Shown: positions 47,415 to 56,732, counted from the first letter of the stretch. The stretch: 64,000 nt of DNA from Enterobacter huaxiensis (GCF_003594935.2 NZ_CP043342.1:992001-1056000), one strand, 5' to 3'. Notes: generated from the letters alone by a model not told the origin. Numbers and translations are program-made.

Positions 47415-47437
47415 AAGATGTATTATTAATACACTTT
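47415..47437. promoter_or_regulatory. Candidate NsrR operator upstream of ygbA
   Basis: A 23-base imperfect inverted repeat of 11-1-11 layout: left arm AAGATGTATTA, right arm TAATACACTTT. It fits the NsrR consensus (AAGATG...CATCTT) well on the left half and with two mismatches on the right. It lies 19 bases before the ygbA start. In E. coli ygbA is repressed by the nitric oxide sensor NsrR, so derepression by NO is expected. Confidence 0.7.
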
Positions 47438-47455
47438 ATTATTCGGTAATCCGTT

Positions 47456-47800
47456 ATGTCCGGTAAACGCATCTCACGAGAAAAAGAGACCATCGCGAAA
47501 ATGATCGCGTTGTATGAAAAGCAGTGCCCGCAGGCATCTCAGGAGGAAGGGCATTATCAGGCGCTCAACGCGTATGCCGATAAGCGCCTGGATAAGTGTG
47601 TTTTCGGTGAGGACAAGCCTGCCTGCAAGCAGTGTCCGGTACACTGCTACCAGCCTGCCAGACGTGAAGAGATGAAGCAGGTTATGCGCTGGGCCGGTCC
47701 GCGTATGTTATGGCGTCACCCGATCCTGACCATCCGCCATCTCATCGACGATCGCCGCCCGGTACCGGAATTACCGGAAAAATACCGTCCGAAAAAGTAA
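47456..47800 (+). CDS. ygbA: YgbA, nitrous oxide-stimulated promoter family protein
   Basis: A 114-residue cytoplasmic protein with conserved cysteines (CVFGEDKPACKQCPVHCYQP) that could bind metal or an Fe-S centre, followed by RMLWRHPILTIRHLIDDRRP. In enterics it belongs to the nitrosative stress response, though its activity is unclear. It sits between fhlA and mutS, as in E. coli, so the element inserted just beyond it. It converges with fhlA, the stops being 17 bases apart. Confidence 0.93.
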   Translation: MSGKRISREKETIAKMIALYEKQCPQASQEEGHYQALNAYADKRLDKCVFGEDKPACKQCPVHCYQPARREEMKQVMRWAGPRMLWRHPILTIRHLIDDRRPVPELPEKYRPKK

Positions 47801-47817
47801 CGTTTCTGTACCGAAGG

Positions 47818-49890
47818 TTAAACCAGGCTCTCTTTATCAATCCCGAGGCGTTTCATGCGTGAGAGCAGGGTGGTGCGCTTCAGCCCGAGGCGTTGGGCTG
47901 CCCCCTTCGGCCCGGCCACCACGCCGTTGGTCTCCTTGAGCACGCGCATAATCAGCTGATACTCATCTTCGCCTTCCTGCGCCACTTCTGCCGCGACGGG
48001 GGGCTCCTCTGGCAGCGAGACCTCAGGCAGCGACAGCTGCAGCACGCTGCCCCGCGTCAGGAGCACCGCGCGCTCAATGACGTTCTCCAGCTCGCGTACG
48101 TTGCCCGGCCACTCCATAGAGGAGAGGATGCGCAGCGTCTCGGCAGGAATACTGTCGATATTGCGTCCCATCCGACGCGCAATCTTGGCGGTGAAGGCTT
48201 TCACCAGCAGGGGGATATCCTCCGGGCGCTCGCGCAGCGGCGGCAGGCAGATTGGGAAGACGTTAAGGCGATAGTAGAGATCGCTACGAAACTCGCGGTC
48301 GGCGACCATTTTTTTCAGGTCGCGGTTGGTGGCGGCAATCAAACGCACGTCGGTTTGAATCAGCTTGTTGCTGCCGAGACGCTCAAACTCCTGCTCCTGC
48401 AGGACGCGAAGCAGCTTAGGCTGCAGCTCAAGCGGCATGTCGCCCACCTCGTCGAGGAACAAGGAGCTTTTGTCCGCCAGTTCGAAACGCCCCAGCCGCT
48501 GGCTGCTGGCCCCGGTAAAGGCTCCGCGCTCGTGGCCGAACAGGTCGCTTTCCAGCAGGCCCGCGGGCATTGCCGCGCAGTTCATCTTCACCATCCGGCG
48601 GCTGTTGCGGTTGCTCAGGTTGTGGATGGCGCGGGCGATCAGCTCCTTGCCGGTGCCGGTTTCACCCAGAATCAGCACGGTACTGTCGCTTTGCGCCACC
48701 ATCTCAACCTGCTTGAGCACGCTGTACATGGCGTCGCTGCGCCCGATGATTTCGCCAAACTCGCTGTCGACGTTGTTAAGCTGCTCGGTCAGGGCCAGGT
48801 TTTCGTCCACCAGCCGCTCCTTCAGGCGGTGGATCTCCTGATAGGCGAGGGCGTTATCCAGGGCGATAGAAATACGCTCGGCAATCTGGCGCAGCAGCTT
48901 GAGGTTGGCGGTGGTGAATACGCCTTCCTCACACTGCGCCAGCTTAAGCACGCCCAGCATGGTGTTGCCGGACATCAGCGGCAGCAGGCACAGGGTCTGA
49001 ATTTTATTGCCCCAGGTGTTAAACAGCATCCGCTCGTAGGGCGCCACCGGATCCTGCTCGCTGAGGTTAAGCAGCAGGATCTCCTTGCTTTTAAACACCC
49101 GTTCGGAGAGCGTACCCGCCTCATCGACTTCGCTCTGCTCGTGGGCCGGGTTGGCCTCATCGAGGTAGTGCGTGGAGTAGATATTCAGCTTGCCCTTGCG
49201 GTGGCCGCGCAGGGCAATGCTGATGGCGTCGATTTTGAAATAGTGGTGGATCTCTTTCGACACTTCGCTGACCAGCTCGTCCATGTCGAGGCGGGAGAGC
49301 ACGGCGTTGGTGATGGCGACCAGAATGCGGAAGTTGTCACGCTCGCGGCTCAGCAGGTCGTAATCCACGTTGTTAGTGACGCGGCTTTGGATCTGCTCTG
49401 CCACCACGGCCACAATCTGGGTGAAGGTGTGCAGGCGCTCGTATTCCGCCTCGGTCCAGGGCTGGTCCGTGTTGCGGATAAATTCGCAGCCGCCAAAGAT
49501 GTGGCCTTCCGCCGCCAGAGGCAGCATGCAGTAATGGCCAAAGGGCTGGTAAAGGCTGCCCTCGACCAGCATCGGCCATGCCTGCCGGAACTCATTGAAG
49601 CTGCAGTGCAGCACTTCCGGGCGAGAGAGGATGCGGCGCACCGGACCGTGCGCCAGATAGGTTTCGTCTTCGTATTCGAAGGCTTTGCCGTTGTCGCGCG
49701 TTGAATAATAGCTCGCCCGATGGGTTCCGCTATGCCAGAGCACGATGGCGGCGCTGTCCGCCAGCGCGGATTGCCTGACCAGACGCGTCAGGGCATCGCT
49801 CAGCGAACCGAGATCGGGCTGCTGTAAAAGTGTGCGCGTGATATCAAACAGGCCCTGCTGTCCAAGATCGCTCATCGGTGTATACGGCAT
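47818..49890 (-). CDS. fhlA: Formate hydrogenlyase transcriptional activator FhlA
   Basis: FhlA is the formate-sensing sigma-54 activator of the hyc and hyp operons and other formate hydrogenlyase genes. The 690-residue protein has two N-terminal GAF domains that sense formate, a central AAA+ domain with Walker A GETGTGKE (near residue 405) and the sigma-54 contact loop GAFTGA, and a C-terminal Fis-type helix-turn-helix (GPKGAAQRLGLKRTTLLSRMKRLG). It follows hypE in the hyp operon, with 63 bases between. Confidence 0.97.
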   Translation of the reverse strand: MPYTPMSDLGQQGLFDITRTLLQQPDLGSLSDALTRLVRQSALADSAAIVLWHSGTHRASYYSTRDNGKAFEYEDETYLAHGPVRRILSRPEVLHCSFNEFRQAWPMLVEGSLYQPFGHYCMLPLAAEGHIFGGCEFIRNTDQPWTEAEYERLHTFTQIVAVVAEQIQSRVTNNVDYDLLSRERDNFRILVAITNAVLSRLDMDELVSEVSKEIHHYFKIDAISIALRGHRKGKLNIYSTHYLDEANPAHEQSEVDEAGTLSERVFKSKEILLLNLSEQDPVAPYERMLFNTWGNKIQTLCLLPLMSGNTMLGVLKLAQCEEGVFTTANLKLLRQIAERISIALDNALAYQEIHRLKERLVDENLALTEQLNNVDSEFGEIIGRSDAMYSVLKQVEMVAQSDSTVLILGETGTGKELIARAIHNLSNRNSRRMVKMNCAAMPAGLLESDLFGHERGAFTGASSQRLGRFELADKSSLFLDEVGDMPLELQPKLLRVLQEQEFERLGSNKLIQTDVRLIAATNRDLKKMVADREFRSDLYYRLNVFPICLPPLRERPEDIPLLVKAFTAKIARRMGRNIDSIPAETLRILSSMEWPGNVRELENVIERAVLLTRGSVLQLSLPEVSLPEEPPVAAEVAQEGEDEYQLIMRVLKETNGVVAGPKGAAQRLGLKRTTLLSRMKRLGIDKESLV

Positions 49891-49953
49891 TATTGCTTTC
49901 CAATAGAAACTGGCGAAAAGATAAATTCAGTGCTGGCCGCTTATGGTGCGGCT

Positions 49954-50964
49954 CTAGCAGATACGGGGTAACGGCTCAGCGTGCGGAAGATCCAGCGTAC
50001 GCTTAACGCCATACAGTCCGGCCAGGCGCACCCCTTTGCGCTCAACCACCTCGCCGATGATTGCCGCGTCTTTCCCTGAGGGATGCGCGCGCAGCTGTTC
50101 AAGAACGGCCTCCGCTGCCGAGCGTTCAACGCCAATCACCAGCTTGCCTTCGTTAGCAAAGTTTAGCGGGTCAAGGCCCAATAGCTCGCACAGCCCGCGG
50201 ACGGCAGGTTTAACCGGCAGACCGCGCTCGGTCAGTTCGATCCCGTACCCGCAGCTAGCGGCGAACTCGTGCACCACGGCGTTGACGCCGCCTCGCGTCG
50301 CGTCGCGCAGGGCTTTTACCCCCGGAATGGCGCGCAGTGGCTGAATGAGCGGAGTAAGCACCGCGCAGTCGCTGCGCAGTTCACCGTCCAGCCCCAGACC
50401 TTCGCGCAGGTTCAGAATGGTCGCCCCGTGGCACCCGAGCGTTCCGCTGACGATCAGCACGTCGCCCGCGGCAAGCTGCTGCGCGCCCCAGTGAATGTCG
50501 GCAGGTATTGCCCCCATTCCGGCGGTGTTGATGAACAGCTTATCCGCCGCGCCGCGCTGCACCACCTTGGTATCACCGGTGACGATAGCGATCCCCGCCT
50601 CGCGCGCGGTGTGCGCCATGCTGTTCACCACCGCCGCGAGCGTCTCCATCGGCAGCCCCTCCTCGAGGATAAACCCGCAGGAGAGGTAGCGCGGGAGTGC
50701 GCCGCTAACGGCTACGTCGTTCGCCGTGCCGCAGACGGCGAGCTTGCCGATATCCCCGCCCGGGAAGAACAGCGGATCGATCACGTAGCTGTCGGTGGAG
50801 AACGCCAGCCGGTCGCCCTGCGCGGTCAGCGTGGCGAGGTCAATGCGTGCCTGATCTTCCTGTTCGGCCAGCCAGGGGTTGTTGAATGCCTCCATGAACA
50901 GCTGATTGATCAGCTGCTGCATCGCCTGACCGCCGCTCCCGTGCGCCATTTCAACCGTGTTCAT
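49954..50964 (-). CDS. hypE: Hydrogenase maturation protein HypE (carbamoyl dehydratase)
   Basis: HypE receives a carbamoyl group on its C-terminal cysteine, dehydrates it to thiocyanate and delivers the cyanide ligand to iron on HypCD. The 336-residue protein ends PRIC, with the required terminal cysteine intact. It belongs to the AIR synthase/ThiL-like ATP-binding superfamily (HGSGGQAMQQLI near the N-terminus). It overlaps hypD by 4 bases. Confidence 0.97.
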   Translation of the reverse strand: MNTVEMAHGSGGQAMQQLINQLFMEAFNNPWLAEQEDQARIDLATLTAQGDRLAFSTDSYVIDPLFFPGGDIGKLAVCGTANDVAVSGALPRYLSCGFILEEGLPMETLAAVVNSMAHTAREAGIAIVTGDTKVVQRGAADKLFINTAGMGAIPADIHWGAQQLAAGDVLIVSGTLGCHGATILNLREGLGLDGELRSDCAVLTPLIQPLRAIPGVKALRDATRGGVNAVVHEFAASCGYGIELTERGLPVKPAVRGLCELLGLDPLNFANEGKLVIGVERSAAEAVLEQLRAHPSGKDAAIIGEVVERKGVRLAGLYGVKRTLDLPHAEPLPRIC

Positions 50965-52082
50965 GCTTCACACTCCTGATTGCGATACTGATACCACGCG
51001 GCGCACGCCCCTTCGGAGGAGACCATCAGCGCGCCAAACGCGGTTTGCGGGTTACAGGTGTTGCCAAATAACGGGCAGTGATGAGGTTTGCATTTGCCGG
51101 TGAGCACCTCACCGCACCGGGCGCGCGGATCGTCGCACACCTGCTGAGGCTGCGGGCGGAAATGCGCTTCAGCATCGAACGCGTGATACGCGGGCGTAAG
51201 GCGCACGCCGGATTCGGCAATCAGCCCCAGGCCGCGCCACTCGCTGTCGCCTTCAACGCGAAATACGTCGGCTATCGCCTGCTGTGCGAGCGCATTGCCC
51301 ACATCAGGCACCACGCGGCGATACTGATTTTCCACCGTGCTCGTGGCCGCTATTTTCTGCTCAACCAGCATGGTCACGCCTTGCAGTAGATCAAGCGGTT
51401 CGAATCCAGCGACAACTAATGGGCGATCGTACTGTTCGGTAATAAAACCGTAGGCTTTTGTACCGATAACCATGCTGACGTGCCCCGGTGCCAGAAAGGC
51501 GTCAATACCGTTGCCCGGCTCCTCCAGCAGGCTGCGCAGCGTCGGGATGAGCGTGATGTGCTGGCAGAAAAAGAAAAAGTTGTCGAGCTTACGCGCTTTT
51601 GCCTGCTGGAGCGTGATGGCGGTGGCGGGCATGGTGGTTTCGAAGCCGAGGCCGAAAAACACAACCCTGCGCGCGGGGTTGTCCGCTGCCAGCGTCAGCG
51701 CGTCCATCGGCGAGTAAACAATACGTACGTCCGCGCCGCGCGCCTTCGCCTGCAGCAGCGATCCCTTTTTCCCGGGCACGCGCATCGCGTCGCCGAAGGT
51801 GCAGAAGATGACGTCCGGCTGGCTGGCTATCTCAATGCAGCTGTCGATGCGGCCCATCGGCAGAACGCACACCGGGCAGCCGGGGCCGTGGATAAACTCG
51901 ATGTTCTCCGGCAGCAGCTGGTCGAGGCCAAACTTGAAGATGGCGTGGGTATGCCCGCCGCACACCTCCATGATCCTAAGCGGTTTTTCTTTCGTGTAGC
52001 TCAGCAGCGCCGCGCGCGTTTTCAGGTGCCCGATAAGCTGCATCACCTGCTCCGGCGCGCGGTATTCATCAACGTAGCGCAT
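50961..52082 (-). CDS. hypD: Hydrogenase maturation protein HypD
   Basis: HypD is the Fe-S protein on which the Fe(CN)2CO centre of NiFe hydrogenases is assembled with HypC. The 373-residue protein has the conserved cysteine motifs MEVCGGHTH and GPGCPVCVLP, and the cluster-binding cysteines near the C-terminus (CDDPRARCGEVLTGKCKPHHC...NTC). Part of hypABCDE. Confidence 0.97.
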   Translation of the reverse strand: MRYVDEYRAPEQVMQLIGHLKTRAALLSYTKEKPLRIMEVCGGHTHAIFKFGLDQLLPENIEFIHGPGCPVCVLPMGRIDSCIEIASQPDVIFCTFGDAMRVPGKKGSLLQAKARGADVRIVYSPMDALTLAADNPARRVVFFGLGFETTMPATAITLQQAKARKLDNFFFFCQHITLIPTLRSLLEEPGNGIDAFLAPGHVSMVIGTKAYGFITEQYDRPLVVAGFEPLDLLQGVTMLVEQKIAATSTVENQYRRVVPDVGNALAQQAIADVFRVEGDSEWRGLGLIAESGVRLTPAYHAFDAEAHFRPQPQQVCDDPRARCGEVLTGKCKPHHCPLFGNTCNPQTAFGALMVSSEGACAAWYQYRNQECEA

Positions 52083-52085
52083 GGG

Positions 52086-52358
52086 TTAACGCTCCTCGCC
52101 AAATAACAGCGCGCCGACGTCGGGCTCTACGTCGAACATGTTTTGCAGGGCGTCGAGCGTGTCGCGGGCTTCCGCTTCGTTAATCACGCTCATGGCAAAC
52201 CCCACGTGCACCAGCACCCACTGGCCGAGGCGCGATGCGCCGGTTTCATCGGTGCTGCCCACCAGCGTCAGATCGACATCGCGCAGGATGCCGCAGACCT
52301 CCACTTTGGCCTGATTCCCGTCAATGGAATGGATTTGTCCCGGTACGCCTATGCACAT
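52086..52358 (-). CDS. hypC: Hydrogenase maturation chaperone HypC
   Basis: HypC carries the iron centre and delivers it to the hydrogenase 3 large-subunit precursor. The 90-residue protein starts MCIGVPGQI with the essential Cys2 and has [12 protein letters not shown], the HypC/HupF signature. It overlaps hypB by 10 bases and lies 3 bases before hypD. Confidence 0.97.
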   Translation of the reverse strand: MCIGVPGQIHSIDGNQAKVEVCGILRDVDLTLVGSTDETGASRLGQWVLVHVGFAMSVINEAEARDTLDALQNMFDVEPDVGALLFGEER

Positions 52359-53212
52359 CGTTCACTCTCCAGCCAGTTCAGCCAGGCGTCCATGCCGTCT
52401 CCGCGCGTGGCGGAGACCAGCAGGATCTCAATGTCCGGGTTCACCTCCCGGGCGTAGGCCATGCACTTATCCACGTCAAAGGTCAGGTACGGCAGCAGGT
52501 CGACTTTGTTGAGCAGCATGATGGAGGCCGCGGCGAACATATGCGGATATTTCAGCGGCTTGTCTTCACCTTCCGTCACGGAGAGCACCGCCACCTTGTG
52601 TCGTTCGCCAAGATCGAAGCTCGCCGGGCAGACCAGGTTGCCGACGTTTTCAATAAACAGGATGCCCTTATCCGCCAGCGGCAGGCGCGATGCGGCATCG
52701 GCTATCATCTGCGCGTCCAGGTGGCAGCCCTTGCCGGTGTTGACCTGAATCGCCGGAGTGCCGGTTTCGCGGATGCGCGCGGCGTCGTTTACCGTCTGCT
52801 GATCGCCTTCGATCACCGCGCATGGCGTATGCGCGTTCAGGCGCCTGAGCGTTTCCGTCAGCAGCGTGGTTTTGCCGGAGCCGGGGCTGGAGACCAGGTT
52901 TAGCACCAGCTGATTGCGAGCGGCAAAGCGGGCGCGGTTGCGGGCGGCGAGCCGGTTATTTTTGTCCAGCACGTTGATCTCCACCTCCAGCATCTGGCGC
53001 TGGCTCATGCCCGGCGCGTGGGTTCCCGCCTCGCCGTGGCCGTAGTGCAGATCGCCTGCGGCGGATTGCTGCGGGGCGAAGGTAATACCGGTCAACGCCG
53101 CAGCGGGACGCGGGGCAGGCGAAAAGGGCGCGGAGCGAAACGCGGAGTGAGGACGGTGTTCATCCCCTTCTATATACAGGTTGCCTTCGGCGCAACCGCA
53201 GGTGCTACACAT
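52349..53212 (-). CDS. hypB: Hydrogenase nickel incorporation GTPase HypB
   Basis: HypB is the GTPase that inserts nickel into hydrogenase large subunits together with HypA. The 287-residue protein begins [10 protein letters not shown], the N-terminal CxxCxC high-affinity nickel site, followed by a P-loop [15 protein letters not shown] and an internal C-H-containing metal site ([12 protein letters not shown]). It lies 3 bases downstream of hypA. Confidence 0.97.
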   Translation of the reverse strand: MCSTCGCAEGNLYIEGDEHRPHSAFRSAPFSPAPRPAAALTGITFAPQQSAAGDLHYGHGEAGTHAPGMSQRQMLEVEINVLDKNNRLAARNRARFAARNQLVLNLVSSPGSGKTTLLTETLRRLNAHTPCAVIEGDQQTVNDAARIRETGTPAIQVNTGKGCHLDAQMIADAASRLPLADKGILFIENVGNLVCPASFDLGERHKVAVLSVTEGEDKPLKYPHMFAAASIMLLNKVDLLPYLTFDVDKCMAYAREVNPDIEILLVSATRGDGMDAWLNWLESERCA

Positions 53213-53215
53213 ACT

Positions 53216-53566
53216 TTACTCCTTCTCGATTTCGAGGCGTTGGATCTGCATGCCGTCGTCCGCCACGATGCGCAGCCCGGCGCTCTGGCACTGCGGACAG
53301 CGCTGAACCTTCGATGACAGCAGCGTGACGTACTGCTGACACTGCTCGCACCAGCACTCCGCCTGCTGCTCGTCGATATGCAGCTCGCAGCCCTCCGCCA
53401 GCGTGCCGCGGCACACCAGCTCAAAGCAGAAGGTGAGGGCGCTGATTTCGACGCAGGAAAACGCGCCGACCTTTAGCCAGACGCCGGTGACGCGCTTCGC
53501 GCGGTTTTGCACTGCCTGCTGTTCGATAAGTTCCAGGGCCCGCTGGCAGAGGGTGATTTCGTGCAT
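53216..53566 (-). CDS. hypA: Hydrogenase maturation nickel chaperone HypA
   Basis: HypA carries nickel to hydrogenase 3. The 116-residue protein has Met1-His2 (MHEITLC) as nickel ligand and a zinc site of paired CxxC (CWCEQCQQY and CPQCQSAG). It is the first gene of the hyp operon, with a sigma-54 promoter 31 bases upstream and AGGAGG before the ATG. Confidence 0.97.
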   Translation of the reverse strand: MHEITLCQRALELIEQQAVQNRAKRVTGVWLKVGAFSCVEISALTFCFELVCRGTLAEGCELHIDEQQAECWCEQCQQYVTLLSSKVQRCPQCQSAGLRIVADDGMQIQRLEIEKE

Positions 53567-53596
53567 GACGCCTCCTCAATGATTTGCGCCATTGAA

Positions 53597-53612
53597 TGCA
53601 ATAACGGTGCCA
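53597..53612 (-). promoter_or_regulatory. Sigma-54 promoter of the hyp operon
   Basis: On the minus strand the sequence is TGGCACCGTTATTGCA: GG at -24 and GC at -12 with the correct spacing. It matches the sigma-54 consensus (TGGCACN5TTGC) fully and points towards hypA. Confidence 0.9.
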
Positions 53613-53647
53613 GCTTGGTTTTTGTCAGGGCGTGACGATGTCAACGC

Positions 53648-53660
53648 TGTCGAAATGACA
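53648..53660. promoter_or_regulatory. Candidate FhlA upstream activating site
   Basis: TGTCGAAATGACA is an imperfect palindrome midway between the divergent hyp and hyc sigma-54 promoters, with a partly overlapping ACGTCGACA after it. The related TGTCGATACGACA lies at 54261-54273. Position and symmetry suit FhlA, the activator of both operons. This is inferred, not matched to a verified consensus. Confidence 0.55.
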
Positions 53661-53726
53661 CGTCGACACGCCGGTAATGACAGCGCCAGTATTACTAAAC
53701 CATTTGAAATTCAATGCGTTAAAAAC

Positions 53727-53742
53727 TGGCACGGAATCTGCT
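53727..53742 (+). promoter_or_regulatory. Sigma-54 promoter of the hyc operon
   Basis: TGGCACGGAATCTGCT: GG/GC elements at -24/-12 spacing, 36 bases before the hycA start. Together with the divergent hyp promoter it makes the usual FhlA-controlled region. Confidence 0.88.
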
Positions 53743-53777
53743 TAACAGCGGCTATCTCCATTCAGCGGATACCTTCT

Positions 53778-54242
53778 ATGACTATTTGGGAAATTAGCGA
53801 AAAAGCGGATTACATCGCGCAGCGTCACCAGCAGCTGCAGGATCAGTGGCACCACTACTGCAACTCTCTGGTTCAGGGGATCACCCTGTCGAAAGCCCGC
53901 CTGCACCACGCCATGAGCTGTGCATCGCAGGGGGATATGCGCTTTGTGTTATTTGGTCACTTTACGATTAACGTCACCCTGGCAGAGAGCTTTAACAGCC
54001 ACACCATTGAGTACTACCTCGAAACAAAAGAGGGGGAAAAACAGTGTATTGCGAAGGCGCAGCTGATGGCCGACGGCATGGTGGACGGACATGTCAGCAA
54101 CCGCGATCGCCAGCAGGTGCTTGAGCACTATCTGGAGAAAATCGCGCCGGTTTATAACGTTCTCTACACCGCGGTTGAGCATGATTTACCGGTCAATCTG
54201 AAGCAGCTGATGGACGGAAAATCCTCGGCGCACGTGGCCTGA
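53778..54242 (+). CDS. hycA: Formate hydrogenlyase regulatory protein HycA
   Basis: HycA counteracts FhlA and lowers transcription of the formate regulon. The 154-residue protein begins MTIWEISEKADYIAQRHQQLQ; the longer open frame from 53592 would cross the sigma-54 promoter and is not used. No DNA-binding motif is evident, consistent with action through FhlA. First gene of hycABCDEFGHI. Confidence 0.95.
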   Translation: MTIWEISEKADYIAQRHQQLQDQWHHYCNSLVQGITLSKARLHHAMSCASQGDMRFVLFGHFTINVTLAESFNSHTIEYYLETKEGEKQCIAKAQLMADGMVDGHVSNRDRQQVLEHYLEKIAPVYNVLYTAVEHDLPVNLKQLMDGKSSAHVA

Positions 54243-54260
54243 GTATCGAGTGACGAGACG

Positions 54261-54273
54261 TGTCGATACGACA
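54261..54273. promoter_or_regulatory. Second candidate FhlA site, hycA-hycB interval
   Basis: TGTCGATACGACA, a near-perfect palindrome sharing TGTCGN3YGACA with the site at 53648-53660. In E. coli FhlA has also been reported to bind between hycA and hycB. The two-site arrangement here fits that picture. Binding is inferred. Confidence 0.5.
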
Positions 54274-54312
54274 GTTTTTCGTCAAAAATGACCATCACCA
54301 GAGGATTGCCCG

Positions 54313-54921
54313 GTGAACCGTTTTGTAATTGCTGACTCGACGGTCTGTATTGGCTGTCGAACCTGTGAGGCGGCGTGTTCGGAAACGCACCGCCTGCACG
54401 GGCTACAGTCCATGCCGCGCCTGCGCGTCATGCGTAATGAGAAAGAGTCTGCCCCGCAGCTCTGCCACCACTGTGAAGATGCGCCCTGCGCGGGCGTTTG
54501 CCCGGTTAACGCCATCACCCGCGTTGACGGCGCCGTCCAGCTGAATGAAAGCCTGTGCGTCAGCTGCAAGCTGTGCGGCATCGCCTGCCCGTTCGGCGCC
54601 ATTGAATTTTCCGGCAGCCGCCCGCTGCATATCCCGGCGAATGCCAACTCCCCGAAAGCGCCGCCTGCGCCACCCGCTCCGGCGAAGGTGAGCACGCTGC
54701 TGGACTGGGTGCCCGGCATCCGCGCCGTGGCGGTGAAGTGCGACCTGTGCAGCTTTGATGAGCAAGGCCCGGCCTGCGTACGTACCTGCCCGACCAAAGC
54801 GCTGATTCTGGTCACCATTCGCGATATCGCCCGCACCAGCAGGCGCAAGCGCGAGCTGACCATTAATACCGACGTCGGCGATCTTTCGCTTCTGCAGGCG
54901 CTTAACGAGGGGGCGAAATGA
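54313..54921 (+). CDS. hycB: Hydrogenase 3 / formate hydrogenlyase Fe-S subunit HycB
   Basis: HycB is the electron-carrying polyferredoxin subunit that links formate dehydrogenase H to hydrogenase 3 on the cytoplasmic side of the membrane. The 202-residue protein starts at GTG 54313 (AGAGGA upstream) and has four cysteine clusters for 4Fe-4S centres (CIGCRTCEAAC, CHHCEDAPCAGVCP, CVSCKLCGIACP, CDLCSFDEQGPACVRTCP). It overlaps hycC by 4 bases. Confidence 0.96.
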   Translation: MNRFVIADSTVCIGCRTCEAACSETHRLHGLQSMPRLRVMRNEKESAPQLCHHCEDAPCAGVCPVNAITRVDGAVQLNESLCVSCKLCGIACPFGAIEFSGSRPLHIPANANSPKAPPAPPAPAKVSTLLDWVPGIRAVAVKCDLCSFDEQGPACVRTCPTKALILVTIRDIARTSRRKRELTINTDVGDLSLLQALNEGAK

Positions 54922-56732
54922 ACGCCATCACCATGATTAACAGCGCCGTGGCGTACTTTGCCGCTGCCGCCGTGCTGGCGCTGATCTGCTCTTTTCATAA
55001 AACCCTGAGCGGCTGGGTCGCCGGTATCGGCGGCGCGATCGGAAGCCTGATGACGCTGGCGGCGGGCGGCATCGTCCTGCTCGGCGGGCAACCCGTTGCC
55101 ACACTCATGCCGCTGATCCGCCACACCGTGGCGATTACGCCGCTGAACGCCATCTGGCTGGTAACCTTTGGCCTGTGCGGGCTGTTTATCAGCCTGTTCA
55201 ACATCGACTGGCACCGCCATCAGCACGTCTTCGCCAACGGCCTGCTGGTCAACCTGCTGATGGCGACGGCGGTCTGCTCCGTTATTGCCGGCAACCTCGG
55301 CGCGCTGGTGGTGATGGCCGAGATTATGGCCCTGTGCGGCGTGTTCCTCACGGGCTGTAGCGCCTCCGGCAAGCTGTGGTTTGCGCTCGGGCGCCTTGGC
55401 ACCCTGCTGCTGGCGCTGGCCTGCTGGCTGGTGTGGCAGCGCTTCGGCACGCTGGACTTTGCCGCGCTTCACGGCCAGGCGCTGGGCAATGACGTCTGGG
55501 TTCTCGGCATCGTCGGTTTTGGCCTGCTGGCCGGGATTATCCCGCTGCACGGCTGGGTACCCCAGGCGCATGCGAACGCCTCTGCACCGGCCGCTGCCCT
55601 GTTCTCCACCGTCGTCATGAAGGTAGGGCTGTTCGGTATTCTGAGCATCACGCTGGCCGGCGGACAGCCTCCGCTGTGGTGGGGCATCGTGCTGCTGCTG
55701 GCAGGTATGGTCACCGCGTTTGTCGGCGGGCTGTACGCGCTGATGGAGCACAACATCCAGCGCCTGCTGGCGTACCACACCCTGGAAAACATCGGCATTA
55801 TCCTGCTCGGAATGGGCGCGGGCGTGACCGGGCTGGCGCTTAACCAGCCGGCGCTGATTGCCGCCGGGTTTATCGGCGGTCTGTATCACCTCATCAACCA
55901 CAGCCTGTTTAAGAGCACGCTGTTCCTCGGCGCGGGCAGCGTCTGGTTCCGCACCGGCCATCGCGATATTGAAAAGCTGGGCGGGATTGGCAAAAAGATG
56001 CCGGTCATTTCACTCGCGATGCTGGTAGGGCTAATGGCGATGGCCGCGCTGCCGCCGCTGAACGGCTTTGCCGGGGAGTGGGTGATTTATCAGTCCTTCT
56101 TCGCGCTCGGTCAGAGCGATGTCTTTATCGCACGCCTGCTCGGCCCGCTGCTGGCGGTCGGCCTGGCGATTACCGGCGCGCTGGCGGTGATGTGTATGGC
56201 CAAAGTTTACGGCGTCACCTTCCTCGGTGCGCCGCGCACCCGTGAAGCTGAAAACGCCTGCTGCGCGCCGGTACTGATGGGCGTGAGCGTGGTCGCGCTG
56301 GCGCTGTGCTGCATCGCGGGCGGGGTCGCCGCGCCGTGGCTGCTTCCGCTGCTGGGCAACGCCATTCCTCTGCCGCTGACCACGGCGCATACCGTCGTTT
56401 CTCAGCCGATGGTGGCGCTGCTGCTGGTCGCCGCGCCGCTCCTGCCGTTCGTGCTGATGCTGTTCTTCAGGCGTGACCGTCTCGCCTCCCGCTCGCGCGG
56501 CGCGGCGTGGGCCTGCGGCTACGAACACGAGCAGTCGATGGTCATTACCGCCCACGGCTTCGCCATGCCGGTGAAGGAGAATTTCGCCGCCGTGCTGAAG
56601 CTGCGCCACTGGCTAAATCCGGTGGATTGGGTACCCGGCTGGCAGAGCGCCGCCGCGCCCGCGCTGTTCCGCCGTCTGGCGCTGATCGAGCTGGCGGTGC
56701 TGGTGGTCATTGTGATTTCACGAGGAGCCTGA
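54918..56732 (+). CDS. hycC: Formate hydrogenlyase membrane subunit HycC
   Basis: HycC is the large membrane subunit of formate hydrogenlyase, related to NuoL/NuoM antiporter-like subunits. The 604-residue protein has about 14-16 hydrophobic segments and the conserved PLHGWVPQAHANASAPAAALFSTVVMKVG core. A lysine/histidine-rich central part (HTLENIGIILLG...YHLINHSLFKSTLF) matches the proton-channel region of this family. One base separates it from hycD. Confidence 0.96.
   Translation: MNAITMINSAVAYFAAAAVLALICSFHKTLSGWVAGIGGAIGSLMTLAAGGIVLLGGQPVATLMPLIRHTVAITPLNAIWLVTFGLCGLFISLFNIDWHRHQHVFANGLLVNLLMATAVCSVIAGNLGALVVMAEIMALCGVFLTGCSASGKLWFALGRLGTLLLALACWLVWQRFGTLDFAALHGQALGNDVWVLGIVGFGLLAGIIPLHGWVPQAHANASAPAAALFSTVVMKVGLFGILSITLAGGQPPLWWGIVLLLAGMVTAFVGGLYALMEHNIQRLLAYHTLENIGIILLGMGAGVTGLALNQPALIAAGFIGGLYHLINHSLFKSTLFLGAGSVWFRTGHRDIEKLGGIGKKMPVISLAMLVGLMAMAALPPLNGFAGEWVIYQSFFALGQSDVFIARLLGPLLAVGLAITGALAVMCMAKVYGVTFLGAPRTREAENACCAPVLMGVSVVALALCCIAGGVAAPWLLPLLGNAIPLPLTTAHTVVSQPMVALLLVAAPLLPFVLMLFFRRDRLASRSRGAAWACGYEHEQSMVITAHGFAMPVKENFAAVLKLRHWLNPVDWVPGWQSAAAPALFRRLALIELAVLVVIVISRGA

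Noticed and set aside
47893..49704. 603-codon plus-strand frame opposite fhlA
   Set aside because: Composition is that of an antisense shadow, and fhlA on the other strand is complete with all domains.
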